Of a stretch of 64,000 nucleotides of DNA, positions 44,865 through 54,194 are shown piece by piece. The position numbers and the translations under genes are program-made. Source of the DNA: Iodobacter fluviatilis (GTDB lineage Bacteria > Pseudomonadota > Gammaproteobacteria > Burkholderiales > Chitinibacteraceae); NCBI RefSeq assembly GCF_900451195.1, contig NZ_UGHR01000004.1, forward strand, positions 248,001-312,000. The letters run 5' to 3'. The number at the start of each line of letters is the position of its first letter. The first letter of the stretch is position 1. Under the pieces are notes generated by a model. It did not search any database. It was given only the letters and a program-made list of their open reading frames with translations, and was not told the origin of the DNA.

Positions 44865-45632
44865 ATGAAAAAAAATATAATCAGATTCTCCTGCTTTGGG
44901 CTGATGCTTTATGCTGCATCTGCAATGAGTGCGCCACTGGAGCTGGTGACACTGCAATACCCCCCTTATCAGTATGAAGAAAATGGCCAGACTAAAGGCT
45001 TTGTGGTGGAGATCGTAAAAGAAGTGTTTCGCCGGATGCAGCAGCCCGTAAATATCACTTTAATGCCCTGGACCCGGTCAATTAAAATGATTGAAGATGG
45101 CACGGCTGATGCTATTTTTACTGCATATAAAACGGCAGAAAGAGAAGTGTTTGCAGATTATTCAAAAGAAGTGCTGATGCCACAGGCCGTTTCATTATTT
45201 GTTTTAAAAGAATCAAATATTAAGTTTGATGGTGACTTGCTAAAGTTGGCTAATTATAGTTTTGGTGCGGTAAATAAAGTTAGTTATGGGGATGTTTTTG
45301 ATAATGCAGTTAAGAATAAACTGATTAAAGCCCCTGATGTGACATATACCGGCGAACAGAATGTGGAAAAATTATTAGCAAAACGTTTTGATATAATGGT
45401 CAGTAATAAGTATGGCGCATTAGATATTTTAAGGCACAAAGGTGTTGAACATAAAGTCAAAGAGCTTGCTCCCGAAGTTCAGGCTATTCCCAGTTATATG
45501 GCTTTTTCTAAAAAAAGAAACCTAAGGGCGATACGGGATAAATTTGATGAAATTTTATCTGCAATGAAAAAAGACGGTAGCTACCAGAAAATAGTGGCCA
45601 GCCAGAGTCCTGTTGAATTAAAAATTAAATAA
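44865..45632 (+). CDS. periplasmic solute-binding protein (SBP_bac_3 type), second orphan
   Basis: A 255-aa exported family 3 binding protein. Signal MKKNIIRFSCFGLMLYAASAMSA, then LELVTLQYPPYQYEENGQTK (about residues 25-44), GFVVEIVKEVFRRM, ITLMPWTRSIKMIEDGTADA and AIFTAYKTAEREVFADYSKE. GGGAGG precedes the ATG. Like the gene at 41982-42683 it has no permease or ATPase next to it. Ligand unknown; a small polar compound or amino acid is likely. Confidence 0.88.
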   Translation: MKKNIIRFSCFGLMLYAASAMSAPLELVTLQYPPYQYEENGQTKGFVVEIVKEVFRRMQQPVNITLMPWTRSIKMIEDGTADAIFTAYKTAEREVFADYSKEVLMPQAVSLFVLKESNIKFDGDLLKLANYSFGAVNKVSYGDVFDNAVKNKLIKAPDVTYTGEQNVEKLLAKRFDIMVSNKYGALDILRHKGVEHKVKELAPEVQAIPSYMAFSKKRNLRAIRDKFDEILSAMKKDGSYQKIVASQSPVELKIK

Positions 45633-45650
45633 TTATTGCATGGATAATTT

Positions 45651-45682
45651 AAAAAACGGGAAGCCTAGGCTTCCCGTTTTTT
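45651..45682. terminator. bidirectional terminator between binding protein and ahcY
   Basis: AAAAAACGGGAAGCC-TA-GGCTTCCCGTTTTTT, a near-perfect palindrome with A- and T-runs between two convergent genes. Confidence 0.92.
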
Positions 45683-45710
45683 ATTTTAAACGATTAATAC
45701 CTGCAAGCCA

Positions 45711-47123
45711 TCAATACCGGTAATGCGCCGGTTTATACGGCCCTTGTTTGGGTACGTCGATATAGGCAGCTTGCTCGTCTGTTAGCTCGGTGAGCGTTGC
45801 GCCGATTTTCTTTAGGTGTAATCGGGCCACCATTTCATCAAGGTGCTTAGGCAGTACGTAGACGCCAACTGGATATTGCTCGGTTTTGGTAAACAGCTCG
45901 ATTTGCGCCAGCACCTGATTGGTGAAGGAGTTAGACATCACAAAGCTGGGGTGGCCAGTGGCGCAGCCCAGATTCACCAGGCGCCCTTCGGCAAGCAGGA
46001 TGATGCGTTTGCCATCTGGGAAAATAATGTGATCGACTTGCGGCTTCACGTTTTCCCATTCGTATTGGCGTAAGGATGCAACCTGAATTTCGCTATCAAA
46101 GTGGCCGATATTGCAGACGATGGCGTTATTGCGCATCTTAAGCATATGCTCGTGGGTAATTACGCCTACATTGCCGGTGGTGGTGACAAAGATATCGCCC
46201 TGATCGCAAATGCTGTCCATCGTTACGACACGAAAGCCTTCCATGGCGGCTTGCAGCGCGCAAATCGGGTCGATTTCGGTGACGTAAACGGTGGCACCCA
46301 AGCCGCGCAGGCTTTGGGCGCAGCCCTTACCCACATCGCCATAGCCAAGGATCACCGCGGCTTTACCTGCGATCATCACATCGGTGGCGCGTTTAATACC
46401 ATCTACCAGTGATTCACGGCAGCCGTAAAGGTTGTCGAATTTAGATTTGGTAACGGCGTCGTTGACATTAATCGCAGGGAAGGAGAGACGGCCTTCACTG
46501 TGCATTTTATACAGGCGGTGTACACCGGTAGTGGTTTCTTCGGTGACGCCTTTAATATAAGAAAGTCGGGTGGAATACCACTTAGGATCTTTGGCCAGCG
46601 TGGCTTTAATCGAGGCAAACAACACGATTTCTTCTTCGTTGCCAGGGGCAGAAATGACTGAGGGATCGGTTTCAGCTCGTGCGCCAAGGTGCAGCAAAAT
46701 GGTGGCATCGCCGCCATCGTCCAGAATCATATTGGCGTACTGGCCGTTGGGGAAATCAAAAATGCGGTGGGTAAAATCCCAGTATTCTTCGAGTGTTTCG
46801 CCCTTGTGGGCAAATACCGATGTACCTGCTGCGGCAATCGCTGCAGCTGCGTGGTCCTGGGTAGAGAAAATATTGCAGGACACCCAGCGCACTTCGGCCC
46901 CTAGGGCTTGCAGAGCTTCAATCAGCACTGCAGTCTGGATGGTCATATGGATGGAGCCTGCGATACGGGCTCCTTTAAGTGGCTGTGCTTTGGCGTACTC
47001 CGTCCGCACAGACATTAGGCCGGGCATTTCTGTTTCTGCAATGCGAATTTCTTTACGGCCCCAGTCTGCCAAAGATAGATCAGCGACTTTAAAATCAGAA
47101 TTTGCTAAATCAAGATTTGCCAC
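45711..47123 (-). CDS. ahcY: adenosylhomocysteinase (SAH hydrolase)
   Basis: A 470-aa NAD-dependent enzyme splitting S-adenosylhomocysteine into adenosine and homocysteine. Signatures are [37 protein letters not shown], the NAD site [20 protein letters not shown] and the C-terminal [12 protein letters not shown] (last 12 residues). I start at GTG 47123-47121, which has AGGA nine bases upstream and gives the usual family length. The frame reaches 47165, but those extra codons lie in a leader hairpin. It is controlled by an SAH riboswitch (47196-47414) that is interrupted by a repeat element. Confidence 0.96.
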   Translation of the reverse strand: MANLDLANSDFKVADLSLADWGRKEIRIAETEMPGLMSVRTEYAKAQPLKGARIAGSIHMTIQTAVLIEALQALGAEVRWVSCNIFSTQDHAAAAIAAAGTSVFAHKGETLEEYWDFTHRIFDFPNGQYANMILDDGGDATILLHLGARAETDPSVISAPGNEEEIVLFASIKATLAKDPKWYSTRLSYIKGVTEETTTGVHRLYKMHSEGRLSFPAINVNDAVTKSKFDNLYGCRESLVDGIKRATDVMIAGKAAVILGYGDVGKGCAQSLRGLGATVYVTEIDPICALQAAMEGFRVVTMDSICDQGDIFVTTTGNVGVITHEHMLKMRNNAIVCNIGHFDSEIQVASLRQYEWENVKPQVDHIIFPDGKRIILLAEGRLVNLGCATGHPSFVMSNSFTNQVLAQIELFTKTEQYPVGVYVLPKHLDEMVARLHLKKIGATLTELTDEQAAYIDVPKQGPYKPAHYRY

Positions 47124-47144
47124 AGTGGTGATTCCTATCTGTGG

Positions 47145-47180
47145 CCGGGATGGCATCTCCAACACGCATGCCGTACCCGG
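47145..47180 (-). promoter_or_regulatory. leader hairpin between SAH riboswitch and ahcY
   Basis: On the minus strand CCGGG-TAC-GGCAT pairs with ATGCC-AT-CCCGG around a loop. It lies between the aptamer and the AGGA ribosome-binding site of ahcY, so it may be part of the expression platform. That function is inferred. Confidence 0.5.
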
Positions 47181-47195
47181 CGCGGGTTTACAGGA

Positions 47196-47414
47196 GAGCG
47201 CAGTTAAGAAATTCGAGCCTGGCCCCTAGCAGTTTGTCGGACTTAGGCGGTCGTAGCGAAAAATCGCATGGTCTAGACCAGATTTTTCCGGATTTGCAGT
47301 GCCAATAAGGCGTTATTGGTCAAAAATTCGGTGAAATATGGGCCGATCAGGTGATTCTGTAGCCGACTGATGCTAAGTTCGACAGGCTATTTAGGGTTGC
47401 AGCGCCCCTCGAAT
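47196..47414 (-). promoter_or_regulatory. S-adenosylhomocysteine riboswitch, interrupted in P2
   Basis: Read on the minus strand, the 5' part ATTCGAGGGGCGCTGCAA (47414 to 47397) and the 3' part GGGGCCAGGCTCGAAT (47226 to 47211), then TTCTTAACTGCGCTC (to 47196), match the SAH aptamer as I recall it from the Ralstonia structure. P1 pairs perfectly: ATTCGAG with CTCGAAT. The pseudoknot pairs GGGCGC with GCGCTC using one G-U. The P2 base CCCTA/TAGGG is present, but its loop is replaced by a ~161-bp inverted-repeat element. The riboswitch normally raises ahcY expression when SAH is high. Confidence 0.88.
47228..47388. repeat. MITE-like inverted-repeat element, copy 2, inside the SAH riboswitch
   Basis: 161 bp with imperfect terminal inverted repeats: the left end reads AGCAGTTTGTCGGACTTAGG and the right end GCTAAGTTCGACAGGCT. 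A central hairpin CCAATAA-GGCG-TTATTGG corresponds to the central hairpin of copy 1 (7481-7643), and the plus strand here aligns with the minus strand of copy 1 (shared GAAATATGG and CAGATTTT). No coding potential. Confidence 0.75.
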
Positions 47415-47628
47415 GTGCTTTCATTATAGCGTTAAGAATCTGATGATTGTCTTGTTTACAATGCAGTATTTGCTTACATTAAGTAGCATTCGCACAAAGT
47501 GATGGCAGGGCTGGCTCTGCAGTTGGTAGCAAACCAAAACAATGCGTTGCATTTAAGTCTTAATTTTTAAAGTAAATTAGTCAGTCGGCATAATGAATCA
47601 TCGTGCCGCTATCAACCAAGGCTGTGGA

Positions 47629-49044
47629 ATGAAATTAAAACGATGCGCCAGCTTGATCTTAGTCCTTGCTTTAAGTGCCTGCGGATCAATGCGCCAGTAT
47701 CAGGCCGAATCGCAGGGAGCGATTGATTTTGTCCGCGCAGGCAAGCCCGATAGCGCACTGGCTGTATTGGAATCGAATAATAGTGATAAAGACCTTTTGT
47801 ATTATCTGGAAAAAGGTCAGCTATTACAGCTAAAAAGTGACTGGCCTAGTAGCACCGGCGCTTGGCTGAAGGCGGATGCAAAAATCCAGGATTGGGAAGA
47901 TGCCGCTAAAAACTCGCCAGATAAATTAATGGGTGAGGTGGGTAGCTTTTTAATTAACGATAAAACCCGCCGCTACGATGGCTACGATTACGAAAAAGTA
48001 TTGCTCTCTACTCTGCTGGCCATGAATCATGCCGCCGCGGGGGATTGGGGCAATGCACGGGTTGAAGTCAAAAAAACGCATGAACGTGAAGCGATCATTG
48101 CGGAGTATCGCTCGCGTGCTTATGAAAAAGACGAAGCTGAGGCTAAAAGCAGAGGCGTAAAAACCACGTTTAAAGACTTAAAAGGTTATCCAACCGAAAC
48201 GCTGGATGATCCTGAAGTTTTAGCTTTAAAAAACAGCTATCAGAATGCGTTTAGTCATTATCTGGCGGCTTTTGTTTATGAGTCGCTGGGTGAAAAAAGC
48301 CTAGCAGCGCCGGGCTATCGCAAGGCGATTGAGCTGCAGCCCAATACCAAGATTTTAGAAGATGGCTTGTCTCAGCTCGATAGCAAAACCAGCAAGCGCG
48401 GAATGAGCGAGGTGTTGTTTGTGGTGAGCTCGGGCCTTGCCCCAGCACGTAAATCGGTGACCGTACCCCTGCCCATTTATCGGGTCGGATTAACGGCGAT
48501 GTCTTTTCCTGTTATTCGCTCCGGCAACGATTTTGCGCCGTCACAGCTTAAATTAGACGGGCGTTTTTTGCCGGTTAGCACTATCACCAGTATCGATGCC
48601 ATGAGCCGCCGCGCATTGCGGGACGATATGCCGGGCATTATTTTGCGCTCCACCATCCGTGCTGTGACAAAAGGCGTGGCGCAAAAGCAGCTGAATGACC
48701 GGGACAATAATGCCAGTGCAATTGCCAGCTTAGTGCTTGGGCTGGTCAGTGTGATGACCGAGCAAGCCGATGAGCGCACTTGGAGCACCCTGCCCGCACA
48801 GATTGCCATTGTCCGGGCGACCTTGCCACAGGGCATGCATAAAGTATTAGTGCCTACGTTGCAGGGGCAGGAGGCGTTTGATTTTAAAGTAAGCAGCCCT
48901 TACCAGATTGTGCCGATCAGGGTGATGGGCAATCAGGTGTATTTAGGAAAGACAGATTTGTCATCTGTGGTATTAGACACAGTGGTGACAGAGAGCACAG
49001 ACGCTATGATTCAGCCAGCTAAGCCTAAAAAGGTGAAGAAATAA
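47629..49044 (+). CDS. COG3014-type lipoprotein
   Basis: A 471-aa lipoprotein of unknown function. Signal MKLKRCASLILVLALSAC with lipid-modified Cys18, then TPR-like helices in the first half (AIDFVRAGKPDSALAVLESN; SHYLAAFVYESLGEKSLAAPGYRKAIELQP). I start at ATG 47629; the earlier ATG at 47593 adds 12 residues before the signal peptide. The same strand continues with a YcfL-like gene and lpoB, the usual COG3014-YcfL-LpoB order, so a cell-wall-related role is likely. Confidence 0.87.
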   Translation: MKLKRCASLILVLALSACGSMRQYQAESQGAIDFVRAGKPDSALAVLESNNSDKDLLYYLEKGQLLQLKSDWPSSTGAWLKADAKIQDWEDAAKNSPDKLMGEVGSFLINDKTRRYDGYDYEKVLLSTLLAMNHAAAGDWGNARVEVKKTHEREAIIAEYRSRAYEKDEAEAKSRGVKTTFKDLKGYPTETLDDPEVLALKNSYQNAFSHYLAAFVYESLGEKSLAAPGYRKAIELQPNTKILEDGLSQLDSKTSKRGMSEVLFVVSSGLAPARKSVTVPLPIYRVGLTAMSFPVIRSGNDFAPSQLKLDGRFLPVSTITSIDAMSRRALRDDMPGIILRSTIRAVTKGVAQKQLNDRDNNASAIASLVLGLVSVMTEQADERTWSTLPAQIAIVRATLPQGMHKVLVPTLQGQEAFDFKVSSPYQIVPIRVMGNQVYLGKTDLSSVVLDTVVTESTDAMIQPAKPKKVKK

Positions 49045-49079
49045 TCATCGTGTTTTCTATTTTGAATAAAGGAATAACC

Positions 49080-49481
49080 ATGAAAAAGTATCTTGCCCGT
49101 GGCGTTTTACTGGCTGCTGTTTTAGGATTTTCAGCGATTGCCCAAGCCGCTCCGATTGTTTTGTCTGATCGAATCGAGCAGCTGGGTGAAATGAAATATA
49201 TCAAGCTCACGGGGGGGCGCACCGCTCAGCGTAATGGCCTCCTAGCGGTACAGCTTGAAATGCAGAATCAGGATAAGGGCGATCAGCAGCTTTATTATCG
49301 CTTCCGCTGGTTTGATGATGCTGGCTTTGTAGTGGGTGGCGAAGAAGTATGGAAGCCGCTTAAATTTATTGGTTTGCAAAAACAAGTTATCGACACCATT
49401 GCCCCCGTGCCATCTGCCGTGGATTTCAAAATGGAAGTCAATAGCCCGGATAACACAGGTGCAGTACCTGCAGCTAAGTAA
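49080..49481 (+). CDS. YcfL-like (DUF1425) periplasmic protein
   Basis: A 133-aa exported protein: signal MKKYLARGVLLAAVLGFSAIAQA, then a DUF1425 beta-sandwich with MQNQDKGDQQLYYRFRWFDD and GFVVGGEEVWKPLKFIGLQK. E. coli YcfL sits next to LpoB, and so does this gene. It lacks a lipobox, unlike YcfL. ATAAAGGAATAACC precedes the ATG at 49080. Confidence 0.87.
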   Translation: MKKYLARGVLLAAVLGFSAIAQAAPIVLSDRIEQLGEMKYIKLTGGRTAQRNGLLAVQLEMQNQDKGDQQLYYRFRWFDDAGFVVGGEEVWKPLKFIGLQKQVIDTIAPVPSAVDFKMEVNSPDNTGAVPAAK

Positions 49482-49500
49482 TTTCTAAAGGATCAGATCA

Positions 49501-50097
49501 ATGAAAACGATGAAACAAGCATTAAAGCTGAGCGCGGTCTTGGCCGCAGTATTGCTGGCTACGGGCTGCGCCTCTAGCTCATCACCTACCGTGGGCGGTG
49601 GTGATGTGGTTTATGGCGATAGCAAGGCGGTTGAAACGGTAACAAATGAATTTGGCTCTACCGATTTGCAAATGATTTCAGAATCAATGGCGCGCTCTTT
49701 AATGCAGCACCCATCCATGGCTGGCCGCCCTTTAATTGTGGTGGCCGAAGTTAAAAATAAAACCACTGAATATATTGATACCCGCAATATCACCAACAGC
49801 ATGAAAACGCAGCTGATGAAAAGCGGTGCTAAGTTTGTAACCGACAGCAGCACATTAGATGCACAGGTTGAAGAAATCCGCCGTCAGACAGAAAGTGGCT
49901 TATATAAAAATAAAGTTAAAGTCGGGCAAATGAAGGGCGCTAAGTATTTATTAACAGGCGAAATTACCTCGATTGTTAAAAAGAACGACAGCACCAAAGA
50001 CGTTTATTATAAATTCACACTGATCTTAAAGAATATTGAAGAGGGCGTGGATGAATGGCAGGATGAAAAAGAAATTCGTAAAACATCTAAGCGTTAA
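49501..50097 (+). CDS. lpoB: penicillin-binding protein activator LpoB
   Basis: A 198-aa outer-membrane lipoprotein that reaches through the periplasm to stimulate PBP1B-type peptidoglycan synthases. Lipobox LLATGC (Cys23). The folded domain contains FGSTDLQMISESMARSLMQH, PLIVVAEVKNKTTEYIDTRN, KSGAKFVTDSS and GAKYLLTGEITSIVKKN. AAAGGATCAGATCA precedes the ATG. It is the last gene of the COG3014-YcfL-LpoB operon, and a strong terminator follows. Confidence 0.93.
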   Translation: MKTMKQALKLSAVLAAVLLATGCASSSSPTVGGGDVVYGDSKAVETVTNEFGSTDLQMISESMARSLMQHPSMAGRPLIVVAEVKNKTTEYIDTRNITNSMKTQLMKSGAKFVTDSSTLDAQVEEIRRQTESGLYKNKVKVGQMKGAKYLLTGEITSIVKKNDSTKDVYYKFTLILKNIEEGVDEWQDEKEIRKTSKR

Positions 50098-50156
50098 GAT
50101 GTAGTATGGGCACTCTGTGCGCCCCTATTGTTTGTTGTAATTGATTCAGGGGTTTA

Positions 50157-50191
50157 AAAAAATGGGCAAGGTAAAACCTTGCCCATTTTTT
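50157..50191. terminator. bidirectional terminator after lpoB
   Basis: AAAAATGGGCAAGG-TAAAA-CCTTGCCCATTTTT hairpin with flanking A- and T-runs, shared with the convergent gene at 50194. Confidence 0.92.
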
Positions 50192-50193
50192 AA

Positions 50194-51507
50194 TTACTCA
50201 TCATCCGTTTTTTTTTGCGGGTTGATTCGGGTGACCAGCAGCTGATCAATACGATAATTATCAATATCGACCACTTCAAATTTGTAATCACCAAAAATCA
50301 GCAGCTCGGCTTTTTTAGGGATGCGTTTGAGCATATACATCATAAAGCCGGCAATGGTTTCATAATTCTCTTCATCTTTTAATTCGTCGATATCCAGTGC
50401 TTTTTTTACGTCTTCGATCGGCGTTACACCATCAACCAGCCATGAGCTTTCATCCCGCTGCACAATCTGATCTGCACCGGGGTCTACCATACTGCCCATC
50501 AGCTGAATGGTGACATCGTTCAGCGTAATAATGCCAACCACTAAGGCGTATTCATTCAGAATAACGGCAAAGTCTTCGCGTGCTTCTTTAAATTGCTCCA
50601 GTACTTCAGATAAAGAAAGCGTATCTGGAATCGTCAGCAATTTGCGATTACCGCATTGCTTTAAGCCTTCCAGTAAATTAATTTCGCCACCCTTAAGTAC
50701 CAATTGCAAAATATCTTTGGCATCAATATAGGCAAATACGCTGTCGATGCTGTTTTCGCAAAGCAAAAATTTTGAATGGGGCTCGGCCAGCATTCTGGCT
50801 CTGATGGTTTCTTCTGCTTCATTCAGTGAAAAGAAAATCACACTTTCACGTGCGGTCATCACGGATGTTACGGTACGTGTTTCTAATTCAAACACGTTTT
50901 CAATCAGATTGTGCTCTTTGCGGCGTACCGTACCTGCCATTGCACCCGCATCTGCCATGGCCACAATATCATCAGTCGTGATTTCATCCCGGCGTACTGC
51001 AGGTAAATTAAATGCATTAAAAATTAAATTGGCAATACCATCAAAAATAAAAACCAGAGGGCGCAGCAGGAAAATACAAAATAAAATGGGTGAAACAACA
51101 TTCACAGCGGTGGCTTCAGGTACCGCCATGCCAATACGTTTGGGAATTAAATCGGCAAACTGAATAAACAGCCCGGTCACTAGGGTGAATGACATCAGAA
51201 AGCCTAGCGTTTCGGCAGTATCGGCATGCACGCCAAGCTGGATAAGCAGCGCTTTAAAAACGGGGGAAAAAGTAGGCTCTCCCAATATACCGCCTAGAAT
51301 TGCAACGGCATTTACACCAACTTGCACCACGGTAAAAAAGTCTCCCGGCCGCTCTTGCAGGGCCAGTACCAGATCAGCACGTTTATCGCCGTCTTCACTC
51401 ATTTGTTGCAGCTTGTGTTTACGTGCTGCGGCTAGCGCAATTTCTGAAACAGAGAAAAATGCACTAATTAAAATAAGAATAAAAATAATAAGTAAGCCAT
51501 TCATCAT
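50194..51507 (-). CDS. CNNM/HlyC-CorC family membrane protein
   Basis: A 437-aa protein of the hemolysin/CorB/CNNM family. It has an N-terminal DUF21 membrane domain (about residues 1-190, with SAFFSVSEIALAAARKHKLQ), a CBS pair (about 205-335, SVMTARESVIFFSLNEAEE) and a C-terminal CorC/HlyC domain (about 350-430). Family members are linked to magnesium or polyamine efflux and to surviving ion stress. No symbol is given because several E. coli paralogues (YfjD, YoaE, YtfL) are equally close in style. Confidence 0.9.
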   Translation of the reverse strand: MMNGLLIIFILILISAFFSVSEIALAAARKHKLQQMSEDGDKRADLVLALQERPGDFFTVVQVGVNAVAILGGILGEPTFSPVFKALLIQLGVHADTAETLGFLMSFTLVTGLFIQFADLIPKRIGMAVPEATAVNVVSPILFCIFLLRPLVFIFDGIANLIFNAFNLPAVRRDEITTDDIVAMADAGAMAGTVRRKEHNLIENVFELETRTVTSVMTARESVIFFSLNEAEETIRARMLAEPHSKFLLCENSIDSVFAYIDAKDILQLVLKGGEINLLEGLKQCGNRKLLTIPDTLSLSEVLEQFKEAREDFAVILNEYALVVGIITLNDVTIQLMGSMVDPGADQIVQRDESSWLVDGVTPIEDVKKALDIDELKDEENYETIAGFMMYMLKRIPKKAELLIFGDYKFEVVDIDNYRIDQLLVTRINPQKKTDDE

Positions 51508-51819
51508 AATATTAAATCTCCTGCCGCTAGCTTAGCAGCTCGCCAGCTTGCTATGAAGCTTCTTATGCAGGCAAAGCGGGTGGAAAGGTTTGTTTAAGAT
51601 TAACAATCTGTGGCGCTAGCCCCCGGCATCGCTCGCATTTAAGCTTTATCAGGATGAGCATGGAGCACGGCCTGTGTCTGTTTGTGAAGATTTATTCTAT
51701 TACGCTTGCATGATATGTATATTTTATTAAGAAATAGTGTAAGTGTTTTCCCGTGAATGATAGACAAATGGGCGTTTAAAAGCTGACAATGTAGCTTGGA
51801 ATATTATTCCAAAGTCGTA
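51508..51819. other. intergenic region upstream of the FMN riboswitch
   Basis: About 310 bp between the CNNM-like gene start and the riboswitch. The promoter for ribB must lie in the AT-rich part before 51820. I see no other structure that I recognise. Confidence 0.4.
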
Positions 51820-51981
51820 CGTCTTCAGGGCGGGGTGAAACTCCCCACCGGCGGTAAGTGTATTGTTTTCTCAAGAAATGATCACACAAGCCCGCGAGCG
51901 CCTGCGCTGTATTTAAGCTTAGGGTCAGCAGATCTGGTTAAATTCCAGAGCCGACGGTGATAGTCCGGATGAAAGAAGATG
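51820..51981 (+). promoter_or_regulatory. FMN riboswitch (RFN element)
   Basis: All conserved blocks are visible: CAGGGCGGGGTGAAACTCCC, CACCGGCGGTAAG, AGCCCGCGAGCG, GGTCAGCAGATCTGGT, CCAGAGCCGACGGTGATAG and CCGGATGAAAGAAG. P1 closes as CGTCTTC (51820-51826) with GAAGATG (51975-51981). FMN binding is expected to lower ribB expression. A hairpin GCCATGG-CTTGC-CCATGGC at 51997-52015 may be part of the switch. Confidence 0.95.
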
Positions 51982-52083
51982 CGTCGTATTGAATTTGCCA
52001 TGGCTTGCCCATGGCGGTTTGCCTGCGGCTGTCCCACCCCCTGAACCGTTTTTCGCCTACCTATTTTGCGAGAGCGTTTCTCT

Positions 52084-52731
52084 ATGTTTACTGAAGTTTT
52101 GAATCCTGTACTTGCCCCTTTTTCTGTTCGCTTTAAACAAGCGCTGGCTGATATGCGCCAGGGACGCCCGGTTTTATTAATGGATGATTTCGATCGCGAA
52201 AACGAAGCCGATTTAATTGTGGCCGCAGAAAAAATCACCGACCGAAGCATGGCGCAAATGATTCGTGATGGCAGCGGTATTGTCTGCCTTTGCCTCACTG
52301 ACGAAGCCCTGCAGCATCTGCAGCTGCCGCCTATGGTGACAGACAATCAAAGCCGTTTCAGCACGGCTTTTACCGTATCGATTGAAGCGCGGCATGGGGT
52401 AACAACCGGTGTATCTGCTGCTGATCGGGTCACTACAATTAAGGCTGCGATTGCTCGCGGTGCACAAGCAGGTGATCTGGCCAGCCCCGGTCATGTTTTT
52501 CCGCTGCGTGCCACAGCAGGCGGCGTTCTGGCCCGGCGCGGGCACACAGAAGGCTCGGTTGATCTGGCGGTGCTAGCGGGGCTGCAGCCCGCGGCAGTGT
52601 TGTGCGAATTGATGAATCCTGATGGCACAATGGCGCGTGGCGAAGAAATCAGTGAATATGCCTTAGAGCATGGTTTGCAAGTATTAAGCATTGCCGAGCT
52701 GGTGGAATACAGGCTGCAGCAGGCAGGCTAA
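52084..52731 (+). CDS. ribB: 3,4-dihydroxy-2-butanone-4-phosphate synthase
   Basis: A 215-aa RibB, making the four-carbon precursor of riboflavin from ribulose 5-phosphate. The acidic metal-binding loop is [16 protein letters not shown] (about residues 29-44), and [20 protein letters not shown] and [20 protein letters not shown] (about 133-152) are family motifs. I begin at ATG 52084; the TTG at 52066 is six codons upstream. Length matches E. coli RibB, so it is not fused to RibA. An FMN riboswitch lies in its leader and no other riboflavin gene is near. Confidence 0.95.
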   Translation: MFTEVLNPVLAPFSVRFKQALADMRQGRPVLLMDDFDRENEADLIVAAEKITDRSMAQMIRDGSGIVCLCLTDEALQHLQLPPMVTDNQSRFSTAFTVSIEARHGVTTGVSAADRVTTIKAAIARGAQAGDLASPGHVFPLRATAGGVLARRGHTEGSVDLAVLAGLQPAAVLCELMNPDGTMARGEEISEYALEHGLQVLSIAELVEYRLQQAG

Positions 52732-52790
52732 TCCGTTTTTATCCCGTTTATTAATTGACCCGTTTTTATTGATAAAGAGCGAGTATTCAG

Positions 52791-54137
52791 ATGAATAAAA
52801 CTAAATTAGCCCTTGCGCTTGCTGTTTTAGCTGGTGCAGGTTTTGCAGGTGCAACCTGGTATACAGGAAGCACTTTAGATCATAAAGTCAGCGAGGCTGG
52901 CGATGCGCTGAAAGACTACAAAATTGTAAAAGTGATGAAGCGTGATTTTAAAAAAGGGTTCTGGACCTCAACAGAAGAAGTGACTTACCAGCTGGGTTGT
53001 GAAGATGAGGGCGAAGCATCTCCATTACATGGCGCAACAGGGCAAATCACTTTAATTAATACAATTCAGCATAATCCCTTTGGTTTGGAAATTAACACCA
53101 AAGTGGTTTATAGCGATAAAACCAAGGAAGAGCTGGCTAAAATATTTAAAGGCAAAGAGCCTTTGGAAATCAACACTAAAGTCAGTTTATCCGGTGATTT
53201 ACAAACCCGTGTTTCTAGCCCTGCATTTACCGTTGACGATGAAAAAGGCAATGTAAACTGGAAGGGATTTAACACGCTGATTAAGTACGATAAAAATGCA
53301 AGTTATATCGATTTTGATTTTGCAATTAATGGTGCAGAGGGTAAGGAAAACAATAATGTGACCCAATTTAAGCTGGGTGCAATTGCGTATAAGGGAAGCT
53401 ATAAAAATGCGGTAGATGGTGTTTATGCCGGTGCAGAATCTTTGACGATTGAAGGCTTTGATGTTTCAAGCAAAAAACAAGAGAAAGATATCCAGGTTTC
53501 CATGGGGCAGTTGCTGTTAAATAGTGAATCTAAGTTTAATAATGGCCTGCTTGATTTCTCTAGCAAGGGCACGGCGGATAAACTTAAATTCAATTCAAAA
53601 GATATTGGTAAATTTGAAATGAATTTAGCAGTCAGCCAAATTGATCCTAAGGCGCTTAAAGGGATTAATGAGTTAAGCTGGAAAAAAGGGATTTTACAGT
53701 GTAATTTTGATGGCAAATCACAAGCGAAAGCAATGCAAGCCTTGCTGATGGATATCCTGAAGAAAAACCCTTCTGTGAAACAAAATATCAAGCTGCATAC
53801 GCCTGAAGGCGAAAGCATGATTGCGCTGGATTTAAGCAGCAAAGATATTAAGCAGGAAGATTTAGAAAACCCAGGCCAGCTGATGAATAAAGTAAACGCC
53901 ATGCTTGCCTTGCAATTGCCTAATGCTTTTGCAGAAAGAATGATTCGTGAGTCGATTGAAGAAGAAGCAATTGAACCCACACTGGAAATGTTTCAATCCT
54001 CGGTTCAGCTTGGGGTTGAAGATGGAAAGCTGGAAAGCGATGGTAAATTACTTAAAACTAAAATTCAGTTAAAAGACGGAAAAATCGTACTGAACGGAAA
54101 AATGGTTGAATTACCAGCATTACTGGGCATGCATTAA
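52791..54137 (+). CDS. YdgA/DUF945 family protein
   Basis: A 448-aa protein of the DUF945 (YdgA) family. It has an N-terminal membrane anchor (LALALAVLAGAGFAGATWYTG), then WYTGSTLDHKV, a conserved start in the family, and a long domain of repeating beta strands rich in Lys and Asp. ATGAATAAAACTAAA follows a GAGCGAG ribosome-binding site. It is anchored in the inner membrane facing the periplasm. Function unknown; a strong terminator follows. Confidence 0.87.
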   Translation: MNKTKLALALAVLAGAGFAGATWYTGSTLDHKVSEAGDALKDYKIVKVMKRDFKKGFWTSTEEVTYQLGCEDEGEASPLHGATGQITLINTIQHNPFGLEINTKVVYSDKTKEELAKIFKGKEPLEINTKVSLSGDLQTRVSSPAFTVDDEKGNVNWKGFNTLIKYDKNASYIDFDFAINGAEGKENNNVTQFKLGAIAYKGSYKNAVDGVYAGAESLTIEGFDVSSKKQEKDIQVSMGQLLLNSESKFNNGLLDFSSKGTADKLKFNSKDIGKFEMNLAVSQIDPKALKGINELSWKKGILQCNFDGKSQAKAMQALLMDILKKNPSVKQNIKLHTPEGESMIALDLSSKDIKQEDLENPGQLMNKVNAMLALQLPNAFAERMIRESIEEEAIEPTLEMFQSSVQLGVEDGKLESDGKLLKTKIQLKDGKIVLNGKMVELPALLGMH

Positions 54138-54145
54138 TCTGCATT

Positions 54146-54182
54146 AAACTACGGATGAGCCTAAGGCTCATCCGTAGTTTTT
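54146..54182. terminator. terminator between DUF945 gene and adenosine deaminase gene
   Basis: AAACTACGGATGAGCC-TAA-GGCTCATCCGTAGTTTTT, a 15-bp stem with a T-run, between convergent genes. Confidence 0.92.
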
Positions 54183-54194
54183 AGCTTGAGGTTA

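Noticed and set aside
46570..47229. 219-codon frame antisense to ahcY
   Set aside because: It is a shadow of ahcY. Its sequence is Ser/Ala/Arg-rich without family features and it runs into the riboswitch region.
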